DNA from: Kiritimatiellia bacterium
Lineage (GTDB): Bacteria > Verrucomicrobiota > Kiritimatiellia > RFP12 > UBA1067
Length of the DNA: 48,749 nt
Assembly: GCA_028700415.1 (NCBI GenBank)
Contig: JAQVSS010000007.1
Location: 1 to 48,749, forward strand
Direction of reading: 5' to 3'
Shown: piece after piece, positions 35,921 to 44,500 of the stretch
How the letters are laid out: each line of letters begins with the position of its first letter
Numbering within the stretch: the first letter of the stretch is position 1
The notes under the pieces: model-generated
Told to the model about the DNA's origin: nothing
Databases searched by the model: none
What the model saw: only the letters and a program-made list of their open reading frames with translations
Made by a program: the position numbers and the translations under genes

Positions 35921-36667
35921 TCAAGGCCCATAGACTTCGCGCCGGATGGTCTCAACCACGCGCTCACGGCCCGCGCCGTCCAAAACCACCGGCCAGGCCA
36001 TCAGATTCGATGGCTTAGTTGTTTTACCCGCATAGGGTGGCAGCGTGACCGGGGAGGCGCAGTAGTTGAACCCCAAACGCGCATAAAAAGCCACGCGCCG
36101 TGAGGCCAGACGTTTCGATCCGAAGGGCTCGACATCGACTACGACGGGCCTAGCCAAATGACGGATCAACAGTTTAAATGTCTGCTGCCCGATACCTTTT
36201 GAACGGTATGCTGGCGCGATCGCAACATGTTCAACAAAACAGAACCCGGACAGTTTCCAACAGGCGAGAACACCTACAACGGAACCCTCATGCATAACCG
36301 CTGAGAACCGGTAGTTCGGCTCACGCATTACCCATGTCTGCTCAAGACGGGAACGGCATTCGAAATCGGCGAACGCAACGTTGTAGATGCCCCAAGCCGT
36401 TTCAAATTCCGGACTCCGCATGTCAAGGTGAGCCGAAAAACAAAGCCCACCACTCTCGAAGACGGGAAGCGACTTGAAAGCAAATCGGCTGAAATCAACG
36501 GCTGTATCCGCGCCGGTAGATGGCACGGCACCACCCCTGACCGCTTTGAGACATCTGCTTTCTGACTGAACCGGATAAGCGAAGAACTTCGCGTTGAGAG
36601 ACGTCAGGCCGGTTTGGCCCGTAAAAGAAAAGACCCGTCCGGGTCTTTCACAACCTGCCATATTCAT
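35921..36667 (-). CDS. GNAT-family N-acetyltransferase
   Basis: Acetyl-CoA-dependent transferase of unknown substrate. The C-terminal half carries the GNAT core: a beta strand and HVAIAPAYRSKGIGQQTFKLLIRHL, which contains the acetyl-CoA pyrophosphate loop (RSKGIG), then RVAFYARLGFNYCASPV. The N-terminal ~85 residues are not conserved in character and might be a separate segment or an over-long start; an internal ATG (MRSPEFETAWGIYN) could also begin the protein. I use 36667, the first ATG after GAGGCGGCGAG; the track start is TTG. It follows ahbD by 135 bases on the same strand and may be cotranscribed with the heme genes. Confidence 0.8.
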   Translation of the reverse strand: MNMAGCERPGRVFSFTGQTGLTSLNAKFFAYPVQSESRCLKAVRGGAVPSTGADTAVDFSRFAFKSLPVFESGGLCFSAHLDMRSPEFETAWGIYNVAFADFECRSRLEQTWVMREPNYRFSAVMHEGSVVGVLACWKLSGFCFVEHVAIAPAYRSKGIGQQTFKLLIRHLARPVVVDVEPFGSKRLASRRVAFYARLGFNYCASPVTLPPYAGKTTKPSNLMAWPVVLDGAGRERVVETIRREVYGP

Positions 36668-36802
36668 AAGCTCGCCGCCTCGCAAGCGATGCGACGATGT
36701 GCCAACTCACTTCGTATCGTGTCGGTTTGTATCCGGCAGAACTACCGGAACCAGCAATCGGCGTCACCGGCCTACGGCCACAAAAAACGCCTTTCAGTTG
36801 CA

Positions 36803-37906
36803 TCACGACGTGAATAGTGTATGCGTATCGTTCCCCGATTGACAAGCGGGAAATGGAGTTGCCGCGGGACTACTGCACAGAGGGCACCCCGTCTCCGCGG
36901 CCAGATAGTTTCCGGTGGCGGCATAAGCCCTTGCGCGGCAACCGCCACAGCCGTACCGGAACGCACATATCCCGCACGCCCCCCCGTAACGGTCAGGGTC
37001 GGCCAAGTCGCAAAAGACCTGTGATTCCTCATAGGCTTTCTTGAAATCAAACCTTGCCGCACGGAGATCCCCGCAGGGCACGTCGAGAAAACCGCAGGGC
37101 TGCAACACGCCTGTGTGAGAAATGAAGACGAAGCCGCGTCCACCCATGCACCCTGCAGGTGGCTGCCCGGGTCTACCCAGCGCATGCCAGATCCGCACGG
37201 CTTGTGGGGCACAGGTCTCACGCACATGGATCGGTCCCTGTCCATCCATCTCGAACGCCCACCGGATCACAGCCTCGGCCGCTTCCGGAGTCAACGAGAG
37301 ATCGCGCAACTCCGCTCCACGCCCCACGGGTACCAGAAAGAAAAGGTCGAGCGTGCGGGCACCGCTCGCAATCGCCGCATCGCGGATCGCGGGCAACTCG
37401 GCACAGTTCAGCTGCGAGACCGTCGTGTTGATCTGGAACGGCATGCCGATCTCAGCTGCCACAGCCATCGCTCGCCGCACGTTGTCGAACGCTCCCGGAA
37501 CACCGCGGAACACATCGTGCGTCGCCGCCGTTGCGCCGTCGAGGCTGAAACTACACGCGGTTACCCCCGCCTCTTTGAGCGCCAACAATGCGGCGCGCGT
37601 CACCAAAGTGCCACAGGGTGCCATCACCGAACGCAGTCCTCGCCCGGATGCGCCGCGCACCAAATCGAGAATGTCCGGCCGGGACATCGGCTCGCCGCCT
37701 GTCCAGATGATCATGGGCTTTCCAAAACCCGCCAGCGCATCCAATACGCGCAAACATTCGGCTGTGGACAGCTCACCTTCATACGCGCGGTCTGTCGCCC
37801 CGGCACGGCAATGGCGACACGCCAATGGGCAACGCCGCGTCACCTCCCACGCGACCACGCGCGGCCCGTTCCGTCCCGCATCATGACCGTTGGCATGTGC
37901 GGTCAT
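36803..37906 (-). CDS. ahbD: Radical SAM heme synthase AhbD (Fe-coproporphyrin III decarboxylase)
   Basis: Last step of the siroheme-dependent heme pathway: oxidative decarboxylation of two propionates of Fe-coproporphyrin III to vinyl groups, giving heme b without oxygen. The radical-SAM cluster motif is CPLACRHC in the family-typical context VAWEVTRRCPLACRHCRAGA. Also present are WTGGEPMSRPDIL and the SPASM-like C-terminus with auxiliary-cluster cysteines (GCMGGRGFVFISHTGVLQPCGFL and CGICAFRYGCGGCRARAYAATGNYLAAETGCPLC), which closely follow AhbD. The ATG at 37906 overlaps the ahbC stop; the track ORF is longer but unsupported. A His-containing N-terminus is also AhbD-like. Product 367 aa. 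NirJ-type proteins are the closest alternative. Confidence 0.86.
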   Translation of the reverse strand: MTAHANGHDAGRNGPRVVAWEVTRRCPLACRHCRAGATDRAYEGELSTAECLRVLDALAGFGKPMIIWTGGEPMSRPDILDLVRGASGRGLRSVMAPCGTLVTRAALLALKEAGVTACSFSLDGATAATHDVFRGVPGAFDNVRRAMAVAAEIGMPFQINTTVSQLNCAELPAIRDAAIASGARTLDLFFLVPVGRGAELRDLSLTPEAAEAVIRWAFEMDGQGPIHVRETCAPQAVRIWHALGRPGQPPAGCMGGRGFVFISHTGVLQPCGFLDVPCGDLRAARFDFKKAYEESQVFCDLADPDRYGGACGICAFRYGCGGCRARAYAATGNYLAAETGCPLCSSPAATPFPACQSGNDTHTLFTS

Positions 37907-39090
37907 GCGTTCCCCTGCGCGATCTCGGCATCTGTCAGGTAACAGGCGGGGTCCACCCCCCACACGTCCCCCGTGGCGGCCTCGGCGCGCGCCCGAAAAT
38001 TGCCGCCACAAACATCGAGAAAACGGCAGACGGCACATCGCCCCGTCACATGTTTCTTCTTTTCCCGCAGAAGTGCTAAAAGGCTACCCGGTTCAGGACT
38101 TCCCCATATTTCACCGAACGTCTTGTCCCTCACGTTACCGACCGGTTTGTTGCGCCAGAACTGATCCGGATAGACCGTGCCGTCCCAGCTGATACACGCC
38201 AGACCATGGCCGGTGCTGTTCCCTCCGTTCATGCGCAACAGGGTCATCACGTTTTCAGCGCGAGGGTTCCCCTCCCGCACCATGCGCAGATAAAGGTAAG
38301 GCCCGTCGCAGTGATTGTCGACGGTCAACACCTCCACCGGGACACCCCGCTCATGCAGCCGCATTGTACGGTCGATAATCATATCCAGTGTGGCACGCCG
38401 CACATCCGGCGCGAGATCGTGCCCGGCGATCTCCGCCCCGCGCCCGCAATAGACAAGGTGGTAGAGACAAATACGGGGGATGCGTTCATTTTCCAGCAGG
38501 TCGAAAATCGCGGGGATCTCGCCGACATTGTCCCGTGTCATGGTCACACGCAAACCGACTTTGACACCGGCCTCGCGGCAATGGCGGATCCCGGCCAGCG
38601 AGCGCTGAAACGCGCCCTGACAGCCCCGGAACCGGTCATGGACGCCTTCCATTCCGTCGATACTGATCCCGACATACGAAACACCGATTCCTTTGATCTC
38701 CGACGCCATATGCGCGTCGATGAGCGTCCCATTCGTCGAGAACACCACGCGCAACCCCAGCTGGACAGCATGGCGCGCCAACGTCAGGATGTCAGGCCGC
38801 GTGAAGGGCTCACCACCGGAAAAGAGCAACACAGGGCAGCCGAATGCGGCCAATTCGTCGATGACCGCCAGCGCTTCTCTGGTCGAGAGTTCATCGGGCG
38901 TGCCGTCTGTCGCAGCATAGCAATGCGTACACCTCAGATTGCACCGTGTGGTCACATTCCAGACGACGACCGGTTTCTTGTCCTCGGAAAACTGAAGAAG
39001 ATGACTGGGAAGCCGTGCGGATCTGCGCCCATAGCGCAACGGATCAGAGACCTCCACCTTACCAACATACAGTTTTGAGATGCCGATCAT
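37903..39090 (-). CDS. ahbC: Radical SAM 12,18-didecarboxysiroheme deacetylase AhbC
   Basis: Converts didecarboxysiroheme to Fe-coproporphyrin III by removing two acetyl side chains. The N-terminus MIGISKLYVGKVEVSDPLRYGRRSARLPSHLLQFSEDKKPVVVWNVTTRCNLRCTHCY is highly characteristic of AhbC, with the radical-SAM CxxxCxxC in CNLRCTHC. FSGGEPF and the second cysteine set (CAVCRFLDVCGGNFRARAEAATGDVWGVDPACYL) match the auxiliary cluster region. The length is 395 aa. GAGGAAAG precedes the ATG. Its stop overlaps ahbD, so the two are coupled. AhbA/AhbB (siroheme decarboxylase) and the siroheme genes are not in this window. NirJ of heme d1 synthesis is the nearest relative, but no nir genes are seen. 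Confidence 0.9.
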   Translation of the reverse strand: MIGISKLYVGKVEVSDPLRYGRRSARLPSHLLQFSEDKKPVVVWNVTTRCNLRCTHCYAATDGTPDELSTREALAVIDELAAFGCPVLLFSGGEPFTRPDILTLARHAVQLGLRVVFSTNGTLIDAHMASEIKGIGVSYVGISIDGMEGVHDRFRGCQGAFQRSLAGIRHCREAGVKVGLRVTMTRDNVGEIPAIFDLLENERIPRICLYHLVYCGRGAEIAGHDLAPDVRRATLDMIIDRTMRLHERGVPVEVLTVDNHCDGPYLYLRMVREGNPRAENVMTLLRMNGGNSTGHGLACISWDGTVYPDQFWRNKPVGNVRDKTFGEIWGSPEPGSLLALLREKKKHVTGRCAVCRFLDVCGGNFRARAEAATGDVWGVDPACYLTDAEIAQGNA

Positions 39091-39173
39091 TCTTTCCTCT
39101 AACCCTCAGGCGGGTTCACCACTAATTCAGGGCAGCGAAAATAACACAACCCCGACAGCCGTGCAAACGTCAA

Positions 39174-41573
39174 TCAAGGTGTGTCTGCGTTTGGCGCTCC
39201 GGACGCCTTCCGCACGCGAAACGTAATCGGGGCCGACGAAACCACCAGTCTGTTGGTGGTTGTGGCGGCGGCCCAGAGCGTGTACTCCCCGACACCGAGC
39301 CTCGATTGCGGCGGCCCCTGCTCAACGGCAACCGAGCACACCGGCGTGGCCGACCGCCCCAACCGCTTGGATCCCAGATAAACCGCAAGGCTGTCGACAC
39401 CGTTCGTCACATCGGTTTCGGCGCGGGCCGTCACAAATGCGGGGCCGTCGATCACCTCCCCGTCCTCCGGCACCGTGACACGCACCGTCGGCACAGGCAC
39501 CCCGATACTCTCTACACGGAACACGAAGTCAAACCGTTTTCCGTTGAACCTCTGGTCCGCAGACGAGACGTTTACCGAGACCGGCAACGTCCCCCGTTTG
39601 AAATCGGTCCCGGTCGGATACAGTCTGACCAGTGTCCCCGAAAAATGATCCTGTCCGAAATAGATCTCGTCCGACACCTGTCCGTGCTGAACGATATGGG
39701 CGCTCACCATGTCACACGGACGTTGCACAGGGCGCAACAGCACCTGAAAGCCTGTCGCGGGAGAAACAGTATTCGTTGCGAAAACTAATTCGCCCGCACC
39801 GTTTCCGTCGTAATTGAGCAGGAACGGGCGCAAATCATTTGCCCCGTCGATGGCGTTATCCTCCGACTGGGCGCTGACCATAAAATGGAAAAACAGGGTC
39901 GGGGTGTTCGTTGCGGGCAGGATGCGGACCGTCTGCTCAATATCATAATTGTCCGGGGTAAACGCCAAACTTTCGCGCGACAGTGCGGCGATACCAGGAA
40001 CATCCGTGGCGCAGAAAACACGGACATCCCGGTCAGGACGGTTGAGCAAGCGGACACTGGCGAACCCAGGATTCAGGGCGTCTATCCGGTAGGTCTCGCT
40101 ACGCAGCAGAACGGTGTTCACCGGTTCCGAAAGTGCGGCGAGTTGAACAACCGTCTCATACCCAATCCTCGCGCACGTGTCGTGATAACCGTGCGGGTGA
40201 GTCTCATTCACGCTGTGGGGCTTCTCTTTTTCGGATGGCGGCTGACAACGGTCCGTCACCAGCGTATAAAGCATATTGGCCAACATGTACGTCAGCCAAT
40301 CGTTGGTGCGTCCCGGCACAACCTCTTTAACCAGTTTGGGGTTCTCATAACGGGCACGTGCCCAAGCAAGCGGATATGGAACGAAAATCAGCCCCTTGCT
40401 TTTCGCATAATCATAACTTTCCAGCAACATGGGTTCCAGCGTCCGTAAAGTATTCAACCCGTCGGCATCACCTTCCGGCGTACGGCAGAACACCGCCACA
40501 CATGGTTGCGGACGGTTGGTGGGCGGAGCACTGACGGACGTGTGAAGCGTCGTGTCCAAATATTGTTCCATCTGCTGCCGGTCGCCATAGACTAAATCAA
40601 ACGACATGGCATAACGGTCAAACCCCGAAAGATACCAATCGGACGGCGTTTTCCAAAAACCGTCTTGAAACGTTGCGTCAAGAATACTCTGAAGATTCTG
40701 CCGGAGGGGATCGTCCTCCACCGTATTCGGCACATACACTTTTAGCCGTTTTTTGATATGGGGCTCGATACGCACCACGCCTTGAAAGGGCCCCGCATAA
40801 TGTTTTCTCACCTGTTCGTTCAAAACCGCATCCCGTGCGGAGAGCGCCAAGACCGTCGTTGTCTTCTTTGTGGTCCAATAGGCCTCTAGCGCGTCTTTAG
40901 GCAGACGCTCGCCCGTCAATTGGCAATAGGCGGTGGCAGCGGAAAGGAAGGCACTCGCACGCGCCTTGACCGGCGAATCGCCCGTCATCCTGTTGTGCTT
41001 GAGCGCCTCTTGCCATCCGAACGCCGCGGGAATAACCTCCACGCCACATCCGTCCCCCACACGGTACACCGTTGCCGCGATCGACTCCGCCCGCGTGTCG
41101 CGAAACGAATTGGCTGGTTTCGCCATCACGAAAAGCGCGACACGGATTCCCCTGCCGTTTGCTTCCCGGGCAACAGCACGCACGCCTTCAAAAAAGAATT
41201 CGGGATAGCCGGACACAATGTCGTCGGTTTCGGCCAGCAACAGATAATCGAACTGTCCCGAAAACAGTTGCCCGCGGACGGGCTGCGACTCCGGATTGTA
41301 CCACCACCCCATGAGCGTCCGGTTATTGCCCAGAGGCACAAACGACACGCGAACAGGCACGTCCATTTTCGACGCTTTAAACATGTTCTCGAGATCAGAG
41401 CAAAGAACTTCCGCCTCGACCCCTCCCGGATGTTGCGGCACAGAAAGCACCGCCAGACGGACCATCCCGTCACCGTTAACGTCCAAATTTTTGGCCGACG
41501 CGGAAAGGGGCGCCAAAAACATTCCCGTCACAACCAGCGCAAATCCGATGCAGATGTGTTCAGTCCGGGTCAT
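39174..41573 (-). CDS. Secreted 799-aa protein, SGNH-hydrolase-like with C-terminal beta domains
   Basis: Exported protein of unknown function. The signal peptide (about residues 1-27, ending LSASA) is followed by a region (about 35-230) with the pattern of SGNH/GDSL-type hydrolases: VRLAVLSV near the start, FDYLLLAETDDI, YPEFFFEGVRAVAREANGRGIRVALFVMAKP, then GVEVIPAAFGWQEAL and FLSAATAYCQLTGERLP. The expected catalytic Ser block and the terminal Asp-x-x-His are not evident, so it may be inactive or very divergent. The middle has no recognisable fold; the last ~90 residues (PTVRVTVPEDGEVIDGPAFVTARA) look Ig-like. It overlaps holA by 4 bases. The SGNH relation is inference. Confidence 0.7.
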   Translation of the reverse strand: MTRTEHICIGFALVVTGMFLAPLSASAKNLDVNGDGMVRLAVLSVPQHPGGVEAEVLCSDLENMFKASKMDVPVRVSFVPLGNNRTLMGWWYNPESQPVRGQLFSGQFDYLLLAETDDIVSGYPEFFFEGVRAVAREANGRGIRVALFVMAKPANSFRDTRAESIAATVYRVGDGCGVEVIPAAFGWQEALKHNRMTGDSPVKARASAFLSAATAYCQLTGERLPKDALEAYWTTKKTTTVLALSARDAVLNEQVRKHYAGPFQGVVRIEPHIKKRLKVYVPNTVEDDPLRQNLQSILDATFQDGFWKTPSDWYLSGFDRYAMSFDLVYGDRQQMEQYLDTTLHTSVSAPPTNRPQPCVAVFCRTPEGDADGLNTLRTLEPMLLESYDYAKSKGLIFVPYPLAWARARYENPKLVKEVVPGRTNDWLTYMLANMLYTLVTDRCQPPSEKEKPHSVNETHPHGYHDTCARIGYETVVQLAALSEPVNTVLLRSETYRIDALNPGFASVRLLNRPDRDVRVFCATDVPGIAALSRESLAFTPDNYDIEQTVRILPATNTPTLFFHFMVSAQSEDNAIDGANDLRPFLLNYDGNGAGELVFATNTVSPATGFQVLLRPVQRPCDMVSAHIVQHGQVSDEIYFGQDHFSGTLVRLYPTGTDFKRGTLPVSVNVSSADQRFNGKRFDFVFRVESIGVPVPTVRVTVPEDGEVIDGPAFVTARAETDVTNGVDSLAVYLGSKRLGRSATPVCSVAVEQGPPQSRLGVGEYTLWAAATTTNRLVVSSAPITFRVRKASGAPNADTP

Positions 41574-42706
41574 CGCGCTCCCGCCACCAACCGGGTGGCA
41601 CCCGCAGGGCGGGTTCGGTTACCGATGATCCTCAAAAGCGTGGTTTCCAACAGAAACCGCTCGGGCAGGCCAGTCGACACAAGTTTTTCGCGCAGTTCCA
41701 ATAGTCGGAAACGGGCAATCCGCAATTCTTGCAGCTTATACTTGAGCGCATGGGGCAAACGTGTTTTCAGCGACCAGGCGTTTATCGTTTTTGGGTTGAC
41801 CGGCAACGCATTCAGCAGTGCCTCCGCTTCAGGAGGAAGGTCAGGTGCCCACGCGCATGCGCCGCCTGTCCCCCCCGTCACCCATTTGCGTTCGAACGCT
41901 TCGCGCAGCACCAGCAATTCGCGCACACGTTTCTCGAGCATGGTGGCGACCATAATGCCGACCCCCTTCTGCCCATCCATGCGGTTCAGCGTCGCCAGCA
42001 CACCAACCGGGTTCCGTTCCCCGAACGCATCGAGCAGATCCCACGCCTCAGCCTCACGTCCCACGGAGGTGATTTCGCGGACGTCCCGCACCGTCACACG
42101 CCCGCTGCCCCCCACGTAGACACGCAATTTTTCCACTTCCTGCACCAACAGACGTGTGTTATATCCCACCCGGTTGAGAAACTCACTGTGAGAGCCGCTA
42201 TCCATAGACAGCCCCGCTTTTTTCAGCAAACCATCCAACCGTTGCGAGGCCAGCTTCTCCAATTCCCACCCTTTGGAACTTCCGCCGAAATCCTCGATCT
42301 CGCCTTGTTTCTGGCACACTTTAAAAAAAACCGACGCACGCAAAACTTTGGTGGCAGTAATCACGAGCACCTGCCCATCGAGCAACCCCCCACTGAGCCA
42401 CCCGGTCAGCTTCTCCACCGCCTCTTTGGCCGCAATGGTTTCGGAGACACGGCCTCCACCGGCGAGAAACGTGGCGTCACGCAACCATGTCACCTTATGA
42501 GCACCCAAAAAACCTGGGGTCTGAACCGCCTCCATACATGCGTCAACCGCCTTACGAACCTCATCTCCCGTATCTTTGCGCCCGTCGATGATTTCCACGC
42601 CGAACGTACGTTCCGACTCGGGCACGAGCTGGTTAATCCGCTCACGTGCGGCCGAATCGACCAGATAATCATCCGTCCCGCAAATCAGACATACAGTCCC
42701 ATTCAT
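41570..42706 (-). CDS. holA: DNA polymerase III subunit delta
   Basis: Clamp-loader subunit that opens the sliding clamp. The N-terminus TVCLICGTDDYLVDSAARERIN is the usual HolA beginning (a degenerate P-loop region); the central AAA+ and collar segments include VLVITATKVLRASVFFK, FLNRVGYNTRLLVQEVEKLRVYVG and EAWDLLDAFGERNPVGVLATLNRM. The length of 378 aa is slightly above E. coli delta. A perfect TATAAT lies 8 bases before the ATG and no Shine-Dalgarno is visible, so the mRNA may be leaderless. The gene overlaps the secreted protein downstream by ATGA. Confidence 0.86.
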   Translation of the reverse strand: MNGTVCLICGTDDYLVDSAARERINQLVPESERTFGVEIIDGRKDTGDEVRKAVDACMEAVQTPGFLGAHKVTWLRDATFLAGGGRVSETIAAKEAVEKLTGWLSGGLLDGQVLVITATKVLRASVFFKVCQKQGEIEDFGGSSKGWELEKLASQRLDGLLKKAGLSMDSGSHSEFLNRVGYNTRLLVQEVEKLRVYVGGSGRVTVRDVREITSVGREAEAWDLLDAFGERNPVGVLATLNRMDGQKGVGIMVATMLEKRVRELLVLREAFERKWVTGGTGGACAWAPDLPPEAEALLNALPVNPKTINAWSLKTRLPHALKYKLQELRIARFRLLELREKLVSTGLPERFLLETTLLRIIGNRTRPAGATRLVAGAR

Positions 42707-42714
42707 GCGTCCGA

Positions 42715-42720
42715 ATTATA
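42715..42720 (-). promoter_or_regulatory. TATAAT -10 box close to the holA start
   Basis: On the minus strand a consensus TATAAT ends 8 bases before the holA ATG. The -35 region at 17-base spacing is weak (TCGCAA). If used, transcription would begin at or next to the ATG, giving a leaderless message, parallel to ispF. Confidence 0.4.
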
Positions 42721-42821
42721 AAGGATCTCCGGTCCAATTGCGAGAGAGCAATCGTTCTTTTCAATCGCAAAACCAGATACTCCACTCTTTCACTTTCCAT
42801 CCCTTTTTTACTGAAATATAA

Positions 42822-42851
42822 TTGCCTTACACAAACCAAGGCCGCTATACT
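42822..42851 (+). promoter_or_regulatory. Promoter of the TPR-like lipoprotein gene
   Basis: TTGCCT and TATACT are 18 bases apart. Transcription would start near 42858, leaving a leader of about 40 bases that carries GGAAGAGAGGGG just before the ATG at 42901. The downstream edge of the -10 merges with a palindrome (next entry). Confidence 0.5.
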
Positions 42852-42873
42852 GTCACTCGTCAATACTTGACAG
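42850..42873. promoter_or_regulatory. Operator-like palindrome overlapping the start point
   Basis: CTGTCA and TGACAG form perfect 6-base arms around 12 bases, starting inside the -10 box and covering the expected transcription start. The position suits a repressor site. The arm polarity is opposite to that of the site upstream of pycB, so they are unlikely to share a regulator. The 194-base gap 42707-42900 otherwise holds only the two divergent promoters. Confidence 0.35.
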
Positions 42874-42900
42874 AAAAAGTGAAATAAGGAAGAGAGGGGC

Positions 42901-44481
42901 ATGAAAACAATGGCAAAAAAACTGTTAACCGTGCGGCTTTGTGGCACGCTGCTCACAGGGGTGGTTTTATTTTTCCACGCAGGCTGCAAACCTTCCTCAG
43001 AAAAAATCGCCCGGCGCGAGGCGCTCATCAACGCGGAAATCGAACAACTTTTCATACGCATTCAAGATTACTCGGGCGACCGGATCGAAGAAGCGCTGGA
43101 ATTGGCGAATGCTGCTTTGCGCAACCCGGATTTCCGACAGCAGAAACCACGTTTCTTTGCGCAGAAAATTGACCTGCTGCTCATGTTGGAGAAAGTCGGG
43201 GAAGCCTCCGGACTAATTCTAAACGCATGGAAAAACGAGCCTGAACTGGCTCGCGCCGCATTCGGGCGCGTCTTTAATTATTATCAACAACGCAATGCGA
43301 ACGAAGAAATTATTGCGTGGGGTAAACACTTGCAAGCACTCGGGACCGACTTCCCAAACGATCTGCGTCCGCAGGTGTTAAATTGGCAATTGACAACCGC
43401 ATTGAACCTGAAAGATTTTCCCTCCGCAAAAACCTACATCGACAGTCTATTGACGGCGCTCAAGCCCGAAGAGGCAGTCCCCCTGTTTCAACAAGCACTC
43501 GGCAACCTCCTCGATTCAGGACAACATCTTGAAGCCCGCGAACTCATCCGTCATCTGGAGGCCAGGAAACCGGATGTGCCCCCGTATAACAGTCTAGTCG
43601 CCGCATTGACCCTGAGGTGTGTGCTGCTGGCGAATGACTGGCCAAACGTCACATCCGCCTTCACCGCCTGTGTTGCCCAGTTGCCCGACGATCAACTGCT
43701 GAAAATACTTCGGATGACGTTCCCCCTGCTTAAGAAAAACAGCAAGTCTGACCTTATGGAGCAGACCAGCAAACTGGTGATTTTCAACGCCGTCAACAAA
43801 ACAAATTCAGTGAATTATGCCGCGCGTGTCTGGGTGGAAAGCGGGATTGCCACAAGTAAGAAGTTGCTGCCCGAACGCCTGAATGCTTTGCTTAACGCCA
43901 AAGTTTCACCCGTTCAGATAGGCAACCTCTTTGACCGGTATTTCTATGAAATGGTCGATGACCGCGAGGTGGTCCGCAGCCTCTGTGCTTTGGGAGACCG
44001 CATTCTTGCCATCTGCACCGACGAAACCACCGTCAACACCGTCAAAGTCAAGATTCTCGACGGGGCTTTCATTACCGACAATTTCGATCTGGCCATCAGC
44101 ATGCTCGAACGGGGCATACCGGGGAAAGATAAACCCTGGCACGACATGTCTATACCCAAGGTGAAAGCACACCGTGCCATGGCCCAAAATAAGCCGCGCG
44201 AGGCCGTCCAATATTTCCGCGCATTCATGGACGCCTGGATTGTTTCCAAGCAGGAAGAGGAATTCGACCCCACTTCCGGTATTGCCTATAGCCGAGACTG
44301 GATCCTCGGGCGGAACGCGAACCGAATCGCCAATATCCTTGAATCCATCCAAGATAAGGAGCAAGCCGCCAAGGCCCGAGCGGAGGCGAAGTCGTATTTC
44401 ATAGAAGCACTCAAAAAAGCCGCCACCGATCCCGAAGCGCTGAAACTCCTGAAAGCCGAAACCAAGGACTATGGACTATAG
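42901..44481 (+). CDS. Hypothetical lipoprotein with TPR-like helical repeats
   Basis: No named family. The signal peptide ends in a lipobox (FFHAGC, cysteine at residue 29). The rest is almost entirely alpha-helical and contains repeated paired-helix patterns (for example RIEEALELANAALRNPDF, NEEIIAWGKHLQALG, HLEARELIRHLEARKP and PREAVQYFRAFMDAW), suggesting a TPR-like solenoid used for protein contacts at the membrane. No catalytic motif is apparent. The 526-aa gene stands alone with its own promoter and palindromic site and a strong ribosome site, and its lower GC sets it apart from the GC-rich genes on both sides. It converges with ispG, 19 bases between stops. Confidence 0.75.
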   Translation: MKTMAKKLLTVRLCGTLLTGVVLFFHAGCKPSSEKIARREALINAEIEQLFIRIQDYSGDRIEEALELANAALRNPDFRQQKPRFFAQKIDLLLMLEKVGEASGLILNAWKNEPELARAAFGRVFNYYQQRNANEEIIAWGKHLQALGTDFPNDLRPQVLNWQLTTALNLKDFPSAKTYIDSLLTALKPEEAVPLFQQALGNLLDSGQHLEARELIRHLEARKPDVPPYNSLVAALTLRCVLLANDWPNVTSAFTACVAQLPDDQLLKILRMTFPLLKKNSKSDLMEQTSKLVIFNAVNKTNSVNYAARVWVESGIATSKKLLPERLNALLNAKVSPVQIGNLFDRYFYEMVDDREVVRSLCALGDRILAICTDETTVNTVKVKILDGAFITDNFDLAISMLERGIPGKDKPWHDMSIPKVKAHRAMAQNKPREAVQYFRAFMDAWIVSKQEEEFDPTSGIAYSRDWILGRNANRIANILESIQDKEQAAKARAEAKSYFIEALKKAATDPEALKLLKAETKDYGL

Positions 44482-44500
44482 GAGCCGGGGGGCATTCACA

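Noticed and set aside
37115-37942. 275-aa plus-strand ORF opposite ahbD
   Set aside because: Shadow of a GC-rich radical-SAM gene with no family resemblance.
40920-42119. 399-aa plus-strand ORF opposite holA and the secreted protein
   Set aside because: Arg/His/Ser-rich composition, spans two real genes on the other strand and has no ribosome site; a GC-driven shadow.
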